From an uncultured bacterium (lineage in GTDB: Bacteria; Cyanobacteriota; Vampirovibrionia; Gastranaerophilales; Gastranaerophilaceae): a stretch of DNA of 18,724 bases. Both the position numbers and the translations under genes were made by a program. The notes under the pieces were generated by a model, which ran no database searches, was not told the DNA's origin, and saw only the letters and a list, made by a program, of their open reading frames with translations. The stretch's first letter is position 1. Every line of letters begins with the position of its first letter. This document shows positions 6,020-14,298 of the stretch, piece by piece. The stretch is from positions 1-18,724 of the forward strand of contig USCK01000017.1 in NCBI GenBank assembly GCA_900553205.1, read 5' to 3'.

Positions 6020-8170
6020 TTGATTAAATTTAACAATAAAAAAAGAATAGCTACATTATCTATATTAACGGCACTGACAGTTTCATTGCCGGCATGCGCA
6101 CTTGGGGAAAAGCCTTCTGATTTTGTAGGGGATAGTTTCTTTACAAGTCCGATTATTGACACTGACGGAAGTTTTATAAAACACGAGGACTTTAACGACA
6201 GGGAACAAAGAAAAAATAATAATCCAAGTAAAACAATTCCACCTATAAAAATGCTTCGTTTAAAAGCTCGTGCATACTACTTTAAACGGCAGGAATTAAA
6301 AGAACAAAAAATGAATCCTCAACCTATCCAAGTTGTTGAAGATGAAACACAAGATGACATATACAACTTGAATTCAGACGATCTCAAAGCCAAAGAAAAA
6401 CGTGATAAAAAGGTTAAAGATGCTGAACAAACCCAAATCACTATTGATTGTAAACACATGGATTATCTTACCGAAACAGGTATGATGACTGCTACAGGGA
6501 ATGTCTTGGTAACATTTCCACATCAAGGCACAACTTTAGAAGCTGATAATCTTAATTATGATAAGAACACCAATAAAATGCATGGTTGGGGAAATGTTGT
6601 TATCACAAAAGGTGGACAAAAGACTTTTGGTGAATCTATTGATATAGATTTGAACGAAGAAAGCATATTTATTGCAAAACCTATAACCGAAAACCCTGAA
6701 GTCAAAATTGTTGCACAAGAAGGATATGTTCAACGAAACATCATCACTCAAACCAAAGGTACTATTAATGTTGAACATAGTTCACCTATTAATGTAAGAA
6801 GTAGTGGTGGACCTGATGCCAGACAGTATATGCGTTCTATGATAATTCCGGAAGAACAACAAAGACATATTACTGACGGAAAATCAAAAATATTTAAGGT
6901 TCAAGCTAACGAAATTATTATCAATTCTAGAGATAATTTGGACACTTTGCGCCTAAAAAAAGCAAGAATTACAAGTGGTGGAAAAACTATTCTAAAAATA
7001 CCTAGAATGACCATTTATTCTAACAAAGGACACGATTTTGTTGAAGGCAGTTATCCTGAACTTGGTTCAAGAAGATATCTTGGTATGTATATCGGACCGG
7101 GATTCGTTATAGAACTTCCTCGAGGTTCATTATTAAAACTTATACCTGCCCTGACATACAAAGGTAAAATCGGTGTCGGTGGTGTTGCAAGATTATGGAC
7201 ACCAACCAACGAAACCCAAGTTAGTTACGGTACTTCAAAAAGTAAAATCGTTATTCGAGGTGAACAAAGACTTGATGATAATTTGAAATTGATTTACGCA
7301 TCTTACGACTATACCGATGATTGGTTTTTAGGACGAAGAATGCCTAAGTATGGTGCAGATTTGGTTTATAGAAAAGCGTATAAAACTTCTTCATTGTTAG
7401 GAGAAAAACGAGCTACAACATTTGAACACAGAATCAGTGCAGGTTACTTCCAAGACATGTACGAAGACCGATACTATAATCAACTGGCAAGTAGTGGTAT
7501 CGGAACAACAAGATTCAGATATATGGCTCAATTAATTCAACCATTATATGACTATAAGAATTATGAAAAACAATTTTTCACAAACTTTAGTTTAAACTTT
7601 GAAGGTTCTGCGAGTTTGTATGGTACAGGTGCTACCCAAACTATCGGTCGTGTAGGTCCAAATTGGCACATTCAATACAGAAGATGGATGCAAGATATCG
7701 GGTATTTACTATCTGCTTACAGCGATGAAACACCAATGCCGGTATTCGATGCTTACAGATACGGTCACTCCAATGTATATTTGAGAGAATATTTGAGAGT
7801 ATGTCCTTATTTGACATTAGCTTGGCAAGGTTCTGTAACTCTAACAGATGATACCTATAACAACAAACTTTTCCAAGAATGTTCCTTCTATGCCAGCGTT
7901 GGACCTCAAGATGTGAAGCTTAACTTTGGTTACGATTTCGTTAGAGAAAATGCATTCATAAACTTTGTTTTAGCAATGGATCCAAAAGGTACAACTATTG
8001 ATTATGACAAAATGGTAATTAAGAACCCTGAAAACTTTAATAAACAGAAAAAGAAAAACGAAGAATTATACAGAGCTGCTCATGTTTATACAAAAAAAGA
8101 GCAAGAGGATAACGGTATTTTAACCAAAGCTGTTGTAGAAGATATAAAGGAAGAATTAGATGACATCTAG
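6020..8170 (+). CDS. OstA/LptA-domain outer-membrane protein, LptD-like
   Basis: The likely role is in the final step of lipopolysaccharide delivery, as the outer-membrane translocon. The start is a TTG at 6020, with AGGA overlapping the previous stop codon as ribosome-binding site. The N-terminus is a signal peptide ending near residue 28; the LPAC sequence (23-26) could also be a lipobox. Residues about 30-135 are a charged linker. Residues about 138-220 match an OstA/LptA beta-jellyroll (DCKHMDYLTETGMMTATGNV, then VVITKGGQKTFGESIDIDL). From about 345 to 665 the sequence alternates polar and aromatic residues like a beta-barrel. A charged tail of about 55 residues follows the last strand, which is unusual because outer-membrane barrels normally end on a strand. 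At 716 residues it is near LptD size. I am confident of the OstA domain but less so of LptD orthology. Confidence 0.72.
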   Translation: MIKFNNKKRIATLSILTALTVSLPACALGEKPSDFVGDSFFTSPIIDTDGSFIKHEDFNDREQRKNNNPSKTIPPIKMLRLKARAYYFKRQELKEQKMNPQPIQVVEDETQDDIYNLNSDDLKAKEKRDKKVKDAEQTQITIDCKHMDYLTETGMMTATGNVLVTFPHQGTTLEADNLNYDKNTNKMHGWGNVVITKGGQKTFGESIDIDLNEESIFIAKPITENPEVKIVAQEGYVQRNIITQTKGTINVEHSSPINVRSSGGPDARQYMRSMIIPEEQQRHITDGKSKIFKVQANEIIINSRDNLDTLRLKKARITSGGKTILKIPRMTIYSNKGHDFVEGSYPELGSRRYLGMYIGPGFVIELPRGSLLKLIPALTYKGKIGVGGVARLWTPTNETQVSYGTSKSKIVIRGEQRLDDNLKLIYASYDYTDDWFLGRRMPKYGADLVYRKAYKTSSLLGEKRATTFEHRISAGYFQDMYEDRYYNQLASSGIGTTRFRYMAQLIQPLYDYKNYEKQFFTNFSLNFEGSASLYGTGATQTIGRVGPNWHIQYRRWMQDIGYLLSAYSDETPMPVFDAYRYGHSNVYLREYLRVCPYLTLAWQGSVTLTDDTYNNKLFQECSFYASVGPQDVKLNFGYDFVRENAFINFVLAMDPKGTTIDYDKMVIKNPENFNKQKKKNEELYRAAHVYTKKEQEDNGILTKAVVEDIKEELDDI

Positions 8171-8810
8171 TGTTGATAATCAAAAAGCAAACGAAGTAGC
8201 ACAACAAATTATTAAAATTGGCAGAGTATTAGGTGAAAAGAACTATACTCCGGGGTATTCAGGAAATATCTCTGCCAGAATAGATAATAATATTTTGATA
8301 ACCGTATCAGGTTCTGCAAACGGTCATCTAAAAGATGGCGATTTCGCACTTATGGATTTTCAAGGGAACTCTTTAATCCCAAACAAAAGACCATCTAGCG
8401 AAAAGAAATTGCATATAGAATTTTATAACCAAAGACCTGATATTAATTTTATTATTCATGTACATTCACCATATTTGAGTGCTTTTGCATCGGCAAGAAA
8501 AGATTTGTTAGCACCGATTATGGCTGAAAATGTATATTACTTCAAAGGTATTCCACTTGCAGAATACGGACTACCTTCATCAGAAGTTTTGGTTGATAAT
8601 ACTGCTAAATTCTTCAAAGAATATGATTGTATCTTAATGGCAAATCATGGAGTAATTATCGGCAGTAAAACATTAAAAGATGCTTACCTAAAACTTGAAC
8701 TTGCAGAACAGTATGCACAAGTAGTGCTTAACACTTATCTTTTAGGAGGTCCGAAGCCACTATCTACCAAAGAAGCTCAAGACATATTAGCGCTTAGAGA
8801 TTTAAAATAA
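8160..8810 (+). CDS. Class II aldolase/adducin-family protein (FucA/AraD-like)
   Basis: Class II aldolases use a zinc ion to cleave or epimerise phosphorylated sugars (fuculose-1-phosphate aldolase, ribulose-5-phosphate 4-epimerase and relatives). The 216-residue length is typical. Visible marks are the phosphate-binding GNISAR (35-40), TVSGS (48-52), the catalytic glutamate in SSEKKLH (E81), and zinc ligands H100 and H102 in HVHSPY and H163 in NHGV. All key residues are present, so it should be active, but substrate cannot be told from sequence. The ATG lies 11 bases inside the end of the LptD-like gene, with AAGGAAG six bases before it, so it is the last gene of the envelope operon. A role in making or recycling an envelope sugar is possible. 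Its last nine bases overlap the convergent TPR/NHL gene. Confidence 0.88.
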   Translation: MTSSVDNQKANEVAQQIIKIGRVLGEKNYTPGYSGNISARIDNNILITVSGSANGHLKDGDFALMDFQGNSLIPNKRPSSEKKLHIEFYNQRPDINFIIHVHSPYLSAFASARKDLLAPIMAENVYYFKGIPLAEYGLPSSEVLVDNTAKFFKEYDCILMANHGVIIGSKTLKDAYLKLELAEQYAQVVLNTYLLGGPKPLSTKEAQDILALRDLK

Positions 8811-9641
8811 ACGTTTTCTGATAACAGCATTACTACCCTGACAGGAAACAAATAACATGTTTCCACCAACATGTACAGCATAAGGTTTTGGCGCATTTTG
8901 AATAAACACCTCTGCATTACCGTTTTTTGAGATTTTTAAAACATTATTAGCATTATAATTTGCTATATACATATTTCCCAAGGAATCATTTGCAATAGCG
9001 ATAGGACCTTTTAAGATAGAATTCTTAAAAAATATCATACGCTTATTATCAGGTGTAACTTTTATAATTGCATTATCAGAGAAGCTCGCAATATAAACAT
9101 TACCGTCTGAATCTGTAGATATTCCAGTAGGGCTTGAAATATTCAAATACATACTGCTTGTTTGTGGGATTTTTGATTTTACTTTACCTGCAGGTGCAGT
9201 TTTGGCAAGGTTATATTTCATCATCAATTCCTTGCCTTGGATATAAAATTCACTGGAAGCAGGTATTAGTGCTAAATACTCGCTTGCCGTCCTTCTATCG
9301 CCGAGTTTAACTGCGATTTGCGCAATTTTATATGCGGCTTCATAATCGTCCTGTTTTCTTGAGATAATTTGTTTCAATACATATATCGCTTCATCACCTT
9401 GGTTCAAATAATCAAGAATTGAGCCTAAGTTATAATATGCATCAATAAAATCAGGATAAAGACGAATCGCTGTTCTCAAGCAGGCTATAGCGTCCTCATA
9501 TTTACCCAGTTTATACATATCAAGCGCATTATTATATTCAAGTTTTGCATCAATAGGAATAGCTGCTTCCTCTGATTTTGCGAAAGCATTTGAGGAAAGC
9601 AGCAATATACCTAAAAATACTATTAAAAGTCTTTTCTTCAT
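8802..9641 (-). CDS. Secreted TPR plus NHL-repeat protein
   Basis: The protein has a signal peptide (1-21, ending NAFA), three tetratricopeptide repeats (about 33-66, 67-100, 101-134) and then beta-propeller-type NHL repeats (about 168-203, 208-245, 250-277), each with a GNVYIA- or GNMYIA-like core. TPRs and NHL blades both bind partners, so it is probably a periplasmic or exported scaffold. Only about three blades are present where a closed propeller needs six or so, and the protein stops right after the third. It may therefore be C-terminally shortened or form a propeller with a partner. It starts seven bases after the malQ stop and has no clear ribosome-binding site, suggesting translational coupling. 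Its stop overlaps the convergent aldolase gene. Confidence 0.78.
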   Translation of the reverse strand: MKKRLLIVFLGILLLSSNAFAKSEEAAIPIDAKLEYNNALDMYKLGKYEDAIACLRTAIRLYPDFIDAYYNLGSILDYLNQGDEAIYVLKQIISRKQDDYEAAYKIAQIAVKLGDRRTASEYLALIPASSEFYIQGKELMMKYNLAKTAPAGKVKSKIPQTSSMYLNISSPTGISTDSDGNVYIASFSDNAIIKVTPDNKRMIFFKNSILKGPIAIANDSLGNMYIANYNANNVLKISKNGNAEVFIQNAPKPYAVHVGGNMLFVSCQGSNAVIRKRLF

Positions 9642-9648
9642 AAATTTA

Positions 9649-11577
9649 TTAGCAACTTAATTCTTTTAAAAGTTTTTCATTTTTTTGAGCGAATTTTTTA
9701 CCTCTTGAATTAATAGCTATAGTTAAAATTTCTGCTAAATCAATAGGTTGTAATTCTTTGAAATTATTTGGTAATCTTAAAGACCAATTTTCATCACCGG
9801 ACGTTCCAGGTCTGTTATATACATCTTTAACATTGAAATAATCGGTAAAGAAAATTTGAATATTTTTAGCTTTTGATGCGAACATTTCAGCTAATTTTAT
9901 TTTCCTTAAGAATTCTGCATCATTTGTCAAACGAACAATGATATCATCTTTGTTTCCGTCAAAATCAGCAAACATATCTTCTACCAAATTTTTGGCATGT
10001 AAATAACCTTCATGTGTATGAATCATAGAATCTGCCCACATAGCGATTGGTTCGTTGTCGTGAGTACCAACCATTGCCCAACAATCTCTGTCGATATTTT
10101 TACATCTGTATGGGTGATCTTCTCTTTCAGGTTTTACAAACTGAGTTAAGCGCATACCTTGAAGTTTGTATTCTTTCATTACAGCATCTACAGGATTTGT
10201 CAAAGTTCCTAAATCTTCACACACGATAGAATCTTTATCCTGACCACATTCTTTAGCAGCTGCAATTACGATATCTTCAATTAACTTACCATATTGTTTA
10301 ATTTGCTTTTTATTAAGAGTTTTTACTCGTTTTTCTTTATCCGGTTCTAGTGATTGGTCTAAATCTTCTATTGTAGGAATTGCATATTTAGCAAGTTCAG
10401 GGTGTTCAGGAGATGAGAACAATCTGCTTGCACCTTGTTCTACTAAAGGTTTTTTACCAGCTTTATAAACCCAAGGGTCAATCAAACCTACAATATGGTC
10501 AATTCTAACACCCCCAGGATTTTCTTCAAACATTTTTTTGAATAGGTTCTTCATTAGCTTTCCACCTTCTCCCAAAGAACCGTCCTCATTGTATAGTTTT
10601 TCAGGATCCATTACAGGGAAGCCCCATGCCTGACCATCTTTTGAGAAATAATCAGGAGGACAACCAAGTAACCAACCATCTAAGAATAAAGACTGGTATG
10701 CCCAGCTATCTCTATCAGAGAAAGCAACTTGTCTGTCTGCAATCATTTTTATGCCGTGTTTAAGAGCATATTTCTTTGTTTCTTCAATTTGTTTGTATAA
10801 AACAAATTGGCAGAATTTATAGAAATCAATCTCATCAGCGTATTTTTCTTGAATTTCAGAAATTCTTTTTTCTGCGTTTGCTTTATCTTCAGGAGTTTTT
10901 GGATTCAAAAGATTTTTATCCAATTCAGACTTCCAAATAGGCCAATAATCATTCCCGTTTTCAATAGACAAAGCTTCATATAATGAGTCATTAAATAACC
11001 AAAAATCATTTTTTGATTTATATTTTTCAAAATCTTTTTGGAATTTCTTTTCTTTTTTAAAGTTATTCCATGCTTCTTTTAGAGCTTCATTTTGAGCTTT
11101 TGTAATATAAGAATAAGCTGTTTTATTAACATCTTTATTTGGATTACCTTCCACAACCTTGTTAAAAGTTTCAACAGATAGAATGTTGTTCCATTCTTTT
11201 GTTGTTAATTGTTTTAGGTCAATAAACAAAGGATTACCCGAGAAAATAGTACCAGTATAAGGTGAAGAATCACTGCTTTTTGTTTTACCTGCAGGTCCAA
11301 GTTGGATAGCATCAAACAAACCATCAGCATAATCAATAACAGCTTTACCAGCATTAGAATTTACTGTTCCGAAACCTGTGTTTTCACCGTCCATAGCAGG
11401 GAAACTGCTTCCATGCATAATTAGGACAAAATTATCCTTATCAAGAGCTTTCAAGGCTTTTCTGATAGTCTTTTTTTTCTTTTTAAGTTCATCATATTTA
11501 CAGAACATATTTTCTAACTCCTTTTCTAAATTAAACGAATACTTTAATAAAGTATCATTTATATAAAAATTTTTCAA
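9649..11577 (-). CDS. malQ: 4-alpha-glucanotransferase (amylomaltase, GH77)
   Basis: MalQ transfers alpha-1,4-glucan segments between maltooligosaccharides in the cytoplasm, in maltodextrin or glycogen use. GH77 marks appear in order: DAIQLGPAGK ... SSPYTGTIFSGNPLFIDL (about 89-121), GCPPDYFSKDGQAWGFPVMD (305-324), the nucleophile D360 in GGVRIDH, the acid/base E454 in CEDLG, and the third carboxylate D507 in GTHDNEP. At 642 residues it is longer than the roughly 500-residue bacterial form. The extra length includes a Lys-rich N-terminal segment, a helical insert around 150-255 and an insertion of about 45 residues between D360 and E454. No Shine-Dalgarno precedes the ATG. It is divergent from lptB across only 41 bases and leads an operon with the TPR/NHL gene. 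There is no signal peptide. Confidence 0.92.
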   Translation of the reverse strand: MKNFYINDTLLKYSFNLEKELENMFCKYDELKKKKKTIRKALKALDKDNFVLIMHGSSFPAMDGENTGFGTVNSNAGKAVIDYADGLFDAIQLGPAGKTKSSDSSPYTGTIFSGNPLFIDLKQLTTKEWNNILSVETFNKVVEGNPNKDVNKTAYSYITKAQNEALKEAWNNFKKEKKFQKDFEKYKSKNDFWLFNDSLYEALSIENGNDYWPIWKSELDKNLLNPKTPEDKANAEKRISEIQEKYADEIDFYKFCQFVLYKQIEETKKYALKHGIKMIADRQVAFSDRDSWAYQSLFLDGWLLGCPPDYFSKDGQAWGFPVMDPEKLYNEDGSLGEGGKLMKNLFKKMFEENPGGVRIDHIVGLIDPWVYKAGKKPLVEQGASRLFSSPEHPELAKYAIPTIEDLDQSLEPDKEKRVKTLNKKQIKQYGKLIEDIVIAAAKECGQDKDSIVCEDLGTLTNPVDAVMKEYKLQGMRLTQFVKPEREDHPYRCKNIDRDCWAMVGTHDNEPIAMWADSMIHTHEGYLHAKNLVEDMFADFDGNKDDIIVRLTNDAEFLRKIKLAEMFASKAKNIQIFFTDYFNVKDVYNRPGTSGDENWSLRLPNNFKELQPIDLAEILTIAINSRGKKFAQKNEKLLKELSC

Positions 11578-11591
11578 TAGTTATATATTTA

Positions 11592-11600
11592 TGCTACTAT
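11592..11600 (+). promoter_or_regulatory. Possible extended -10 promoter for the lptB operon
   Basis: TGCTACTAT (11592-11600) fits the extended -10 pattern. The predicted start, near 11607, would leave a leader of only about 12 nt, beginning with the AGAGGG ribosome-binding site. The malQ promoter must lie in the same 41-base gap on the other strand, but its boxes cannot be chosen among several AT-rich candidates. Confidence 0.35.
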
Positions 11601-11618
11601 TTTATAGAGGGTTGGATT

Positions 11619-12344
11619 ATGAGAATAGAAGCGAGAAATTTAATAAAAGTTTATGGTGACAGAAGCGTTGTAAACGATGTTACCTTTGATATAAATAAGG
11701 GTGAAGTAGTTTGTCTTTTAGGGCCTAACGGTGCGGGGAAAACTACAACATTTTATATGGTTGTAGGTTTGGTTAAACCATACAAAGGACATATATTTTT
11801 AGATGACGAAGATATTTCGAATTGGCCAATGAACTTAAGAGCAAAAGCTGGGATTGGGTATTTACCACAAGAAACTTCTATTTTCAGAAAACTTAATGTA
11901 GAAGATAATATCAAACTTGTTCTTGAAATGAATGACAAATTGACAGTTGATGAGAAAAGAAAGAAGCTTGAAGAACTGTTAGTCGAGTTTGGGGTTAAAA
12001 AACTTAGAAAAGCACCATCTATAGCTTTATCAGGGGGTGAAAGACGTAGGGTAGAAATTGCAAGAGCTTTGGCTGCAAGTCCTGACTTCATGTTGCTTGA
12101 TGAACCTTTTGCCGGTATTGACCCTATTGCTATCGGAGAGATTAAGGACAATATTAGAAAGATTTCAGAAGATAAAGGGCTTGGTGTACTTATTACAGAC
12201 CACAACCCTAAAGCAACATTGTCTATTACAGATAGAGCATATGTAATTTTTGACGGTAAAATTAAAATTCAAGGTCGAAGCGTTGATGTTGCTAACGACC
12301 CTGTTGCAAAAGAATTCTATTTAGGAAAGGATTTTCAACTGTAA
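11619..12344 (+). CDS. lptB: LPS export ABC transporter ATP-binding protein LptB
   Basis: LptB is the cytoplasmic ATPase that, with LptF and LptG, extracts lipopolysaccharide from the inner membrane and pushes it along the Lpt bridge. The length of 241 residues is exactly typical. Visible parts are Walker A GPNGAGKTT (35-43), the Q-loop in YLPQE (Q84), the ABC signature LSGGE (137-141) followed by RRRVEIARAL, Walker B FMLLDEPFAGIDP with catalytic E162, and the switch histidine H195 in TDHN. The GERRRVEIARAL and PFAGIDP wording is characteristic of LptB rather than LivF-type ATPases. Its TAA overlaps the ATG of the permease gene by one base (TAATG), and the neighbour being an LptF/G permease confirms the assignment. 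Confidence 0.95.
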   Translation: MRIEARNLIKVYGDRSVVNDVTFDINKGEVVCLLGPNGAGKTTTFYMVVGLVKPYKGHIFLDDEDISNWPMNLRAKAGIGYLPQETSIFRKLNVEDNIKLVLEMNDKLTVDEKRKKLEELLVEFGVKKLRKAPSIALSGGERRRVEIARALAASPDFMLLDEPFAGIDPIAIGEIKDNIRKISEDKGLGVLITDHNPKATLSITDRAYVIFDGKIKIQGRSVDVANDPVAKEFYLGKDFQL

Positions 12345-12856
12345 TGAAAATCACTATTTACGACAAATATATATTCAAACAAGTAGCAATTACAACATTT
12401 GTTGCAATTTTATTGTTTACTGTTGTTTGGATTGCGCCTGAAATGCTTTTGAACACCATAAAAAAAATTCTTGCAGGAGAATACACTCTAAAAATGGGTG
12501 TTGCTTATCTTACTTATCAATTACCGTTAATTTTGGGTAAAGCCTTTCCTGTAGGTCTTTTGTTAGGTTCTTTGTTTACATTTGATAAACTTAGTAAAGA
12601 TTCAGAATTGACTATTTTTAGAGCTGTCGGATTATCTTTTAAAAGAATTGTAACACCTGTTATGTTTTTAAGTTTGATTGTAACGATTCTATGTTTTGTA
12701 ACTTATGACAAATTGATTCCGTATTCTCAACAAGCGTTATTAAAAATGCAATGTGGAAATCCAGTTTCTCAATATATTTATACAGAAAAAGACAGTCAAG
12801 ACAGACCTGTAAAGGCTGTTATTCTCGTTATGACAATTATGTTATGGACAATGTAA
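12344..12856 (+). CDS. LptF/LptG-family LPS permease, N-terminal part (frameshifted gene)
   Basis: This is the first half of an LptF/LptG (YjgP/YjgQ) permease, which forms the membrane channel that LptB powers. The frame holds the cytoplasmic start (KITIYDKYIFKQ), three membrane helices (about 14-35, 52-80, 100-125; the second includes the coupling-helix area SELTIFRAVGLS) and the beginning of the periplasmic beta-jellyroll (YIYTEKDSQDRPVKAV). After about residue 159 the sequence becomes meaningless and stops at 12854-12856, while the expected continuation is found in another frame. The start overlaps the lptB stop by one base. The full gene spans 12344-13443; adding one base near 12824 would give a 366-residue protein, the normal family length. 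Confidence 0.85.
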   Translation: MKITIYDKYIFKQVAITTFVAILLFTVVWIAPEMLLNTIKKILAGEYTLKMGVAYLTYQLPLILGKAFPVGLLLGSLFTFDKLSKDSELTIFRAVGLSFKRIVTPVMFLSLIVTILCFVTYDKLIPYSQQALLKMQCGNPVSQYIYTEKDSQDRPVKAVILVMTIMLWTM

Positions 12857-13443
12857 TTGTTTTAGATTTTTCTAAAAAAATATATGATGATGTTCATGGA
12901 ATCGCACAGATATATGTCGCAGAACAAGGATTTAGAGAACCTAACAAATGGGTTCTAAAAGATATATTAGTTTATAATATTACCCAAGAAGGTATATTCA
13001 AACAAATTGCTCATAAAGATACTATGGATATAATGCAAGGACCTATTGCAGAAGATATCTCTTTCCTTATGGAATACTCTAATAAAAAAGATAGAGAAAT
13101 CACTAATGCAAACCTAAAGCATTATGTTGATTTGTTAAAGGAGCAAAAAATGGAAGAACCGTATAGATTAATGCTTAACAAGTATTATCAAAGATTTTTC
13201 CACCCGTTTGTTTGTATTTTGCTTGCAGCTATGGGCTGTTTGCTTGGATTCAGCAAACCTAGAGAACAAAGATTAATCGGGTTTACGATTGCGATTGGTG
13301 CAATATTTTTATACTATATAACATTGCCATTCTTTGATTTGCTTGCAGAAAAAGGAGTAATATTACCTATTATTGCAGCAGCATTTCCTCCTGTGACCTT
13401 CTTATTAGCATGTATTGCATTTTACAAATCTAAGGATATTTAG
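12751..13443 (+). CDS. LptF/LptG-family LPS permease, C-terminal part (frameshifted gene)
   Basis: This frame carries the rest of the permease. The ATG at 12751 is nominal: the first 25-27 residues are out-of-frame reading of the N-terminal part, and genuine family sequence begins about SRYDNYVMDNVIVLDF (near 12824). It contains the remaining periplasmic jellyroll, then a basic coupling region and three membrane helices (HPFVCILLAAMGCLLGF, GFTIAIGAIFLYYI and the last IIAAAFPPVTFLLACIAFY), as in LptF and LptG. Whether the gene is LptF or LptG cannot be told, since only one such permease is in the window. It ends four bases before the next gene. It is not an independent protein: no ribosome-binding site precedes 12751. 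Confidence 0.8.
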   Translation: MWKSSFSIYLYRKRQSRQTCKGCYSRYDNYVMDNVIVLDFSKKIYDDVHGIAQIYVAEQGFREPNKWVLKDILVYNITQEGIFKQIAHKDTMDIMQGPIAEDISFLMEYSNKKDREITNANLKHYVDLLKEQKMEEPYRLMLNKYYQRFFHPFVCILLAAMGCLLGFSKPREQRLIGFTIAIGAIFLYYITLPFFDLLAEKGVILPIIAAAFPPVTFLLACIAFYKSKDI

Positions 13444-13446
13444 TTT

Positions 13447-14244
13447 ATGAAAAAAATTATATTTTTATTTTTACTAATGATATTCTCGCAAACTTTGTGT
13501 TTGGCAACTGAAAAATATTCTATAGAATTTAACAGTGGAGTTTATCACATTGTTATACCTTACACTCCACATTCAAATCACATTAAATTTTTATTATCAG
13601 AAAACTTGATTACGAACCAAGCGTTTCATAAACATTCAGGAGCAGAATTTACAATAAACACCGGCTTTTTTGACCCTAAGAACGAAAAGACAATCTCTTT
13701 TATATACACCGACGGAATACTCGTAGAATCCCCTTTATTTAATGAAAACTTGATTAACAACCCTTATTTAATGATGAACTGGGATAAAATCGCAAATAGA
13801 CCTGAATTCAGAGTTCTTAAAGTTGATGATAAATATGTATATGATATAGCAAACCACGAAACACCTTACGAAGGTGAGCTTTTAACCTCTGCTCAAGGTG
13901 GGCCGATGCTGCTTCCGACAATGAATTTAGAAAAAGAATTCTTTATTGTAAAAGAGGATAATAAAGTTGTTAGAGAATCTGCTTCAGTACTACATAAATG
14001 TGCTAGAACTTTGATAGGTTTAAAAGGACAAGAAATACATATTTTTATCGTAACGGATAAAAATCCAATGACGATAGATGAGGCAAGAGATTTGTGTGTC
14101 ATTTCTGGACTTGATAAGGCAATGGCTTTTGATGGTGGCAGTTCAACATCATTTGATTATAAAAATAAAATTCATATTGTATCAACAGGAATTAAGGGTG
14201 ATGATACAGGAAGAAAATTGAAATCTTTTATGATTTTTCGTTAA
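13447..14244 (+). CDS. Secreted phosphodiester glycosidase-domain (NAGPA/DUF2233) protein
   Basis: The product has a signal peptide (about 1-20, ending LCLA) and then one domain of the family that includes mammalian NAGPA, the enzyme that uncovers mannose-6-phosphate by removing N-acetylglucosamine from a phosphodiester. Visible family marks are NTGFFDP (71-77), SAQGGPML (148-155), the arginine in CARTLIG (R187) and FDGGSS (228-233), with a GDDTGR near the C-terminus. All expected polar active-site residues appear present. Bacterial members are exported and act on phosphodiester-linked sugars of the wall or envelope polymers; the substrate here is unknown. It follows the permease by three bases in the lptB operon. 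AAGGA lies rather far (about ten bases) from the ATG. Confidence 0.85.
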   Translation: MKKIIFLFLLMIFSQTLCLATEKYSIEFNSGVYHIVIPYTPHSNHIKFLLSENLITNQAFHKHSGAEFTINTGFFDPKNEKTISFIYTDGILVESPLFNENLINNPYLMMNWDKIANRPEFRVLKVDDKYVYDIANHETPYEGELLTSAQGGPMLLPTMNLEKEFFIVKEDNKVVRESASVLHKCARTLIGLKGQEIHIFIVTDKNPMTIDEARDLCVISGLDKAMAFDGGSSTSFDYKNKIHIVSTGIKGDDTGRKLKSFMIFR

Positions 14245-14286
14245 TACATCTTTACATAATAGCAAAAAAATATTTTTACCATTTTT

Positions 14287-14292
14287 TACTAT
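14287..14292 (+). promoter_or_regulatory. -10 box directly before the RelA/SpoT-domain gene
   Basis: TACTAT (14287-14292) lies six bases before the ATG at 14299, the same spacing as at the 1213 gene and the ATPase-TPR gene. There is no Shine-Dalgarno and no convincing -35 box. If used, the mRNA would start on the ATG. Confidence 0.35.
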
Positions 14293-14298
14293 TGCGTT

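Noticed and set aside
12709..12856. Programmed -1 frameshift in the permease gene
   Set aside because: The needed shift is -1, but no X-XXY-YYZ heptamer is in phase in the stretch open in both frames, and no following hairpin stands out. A missing base is simpler.
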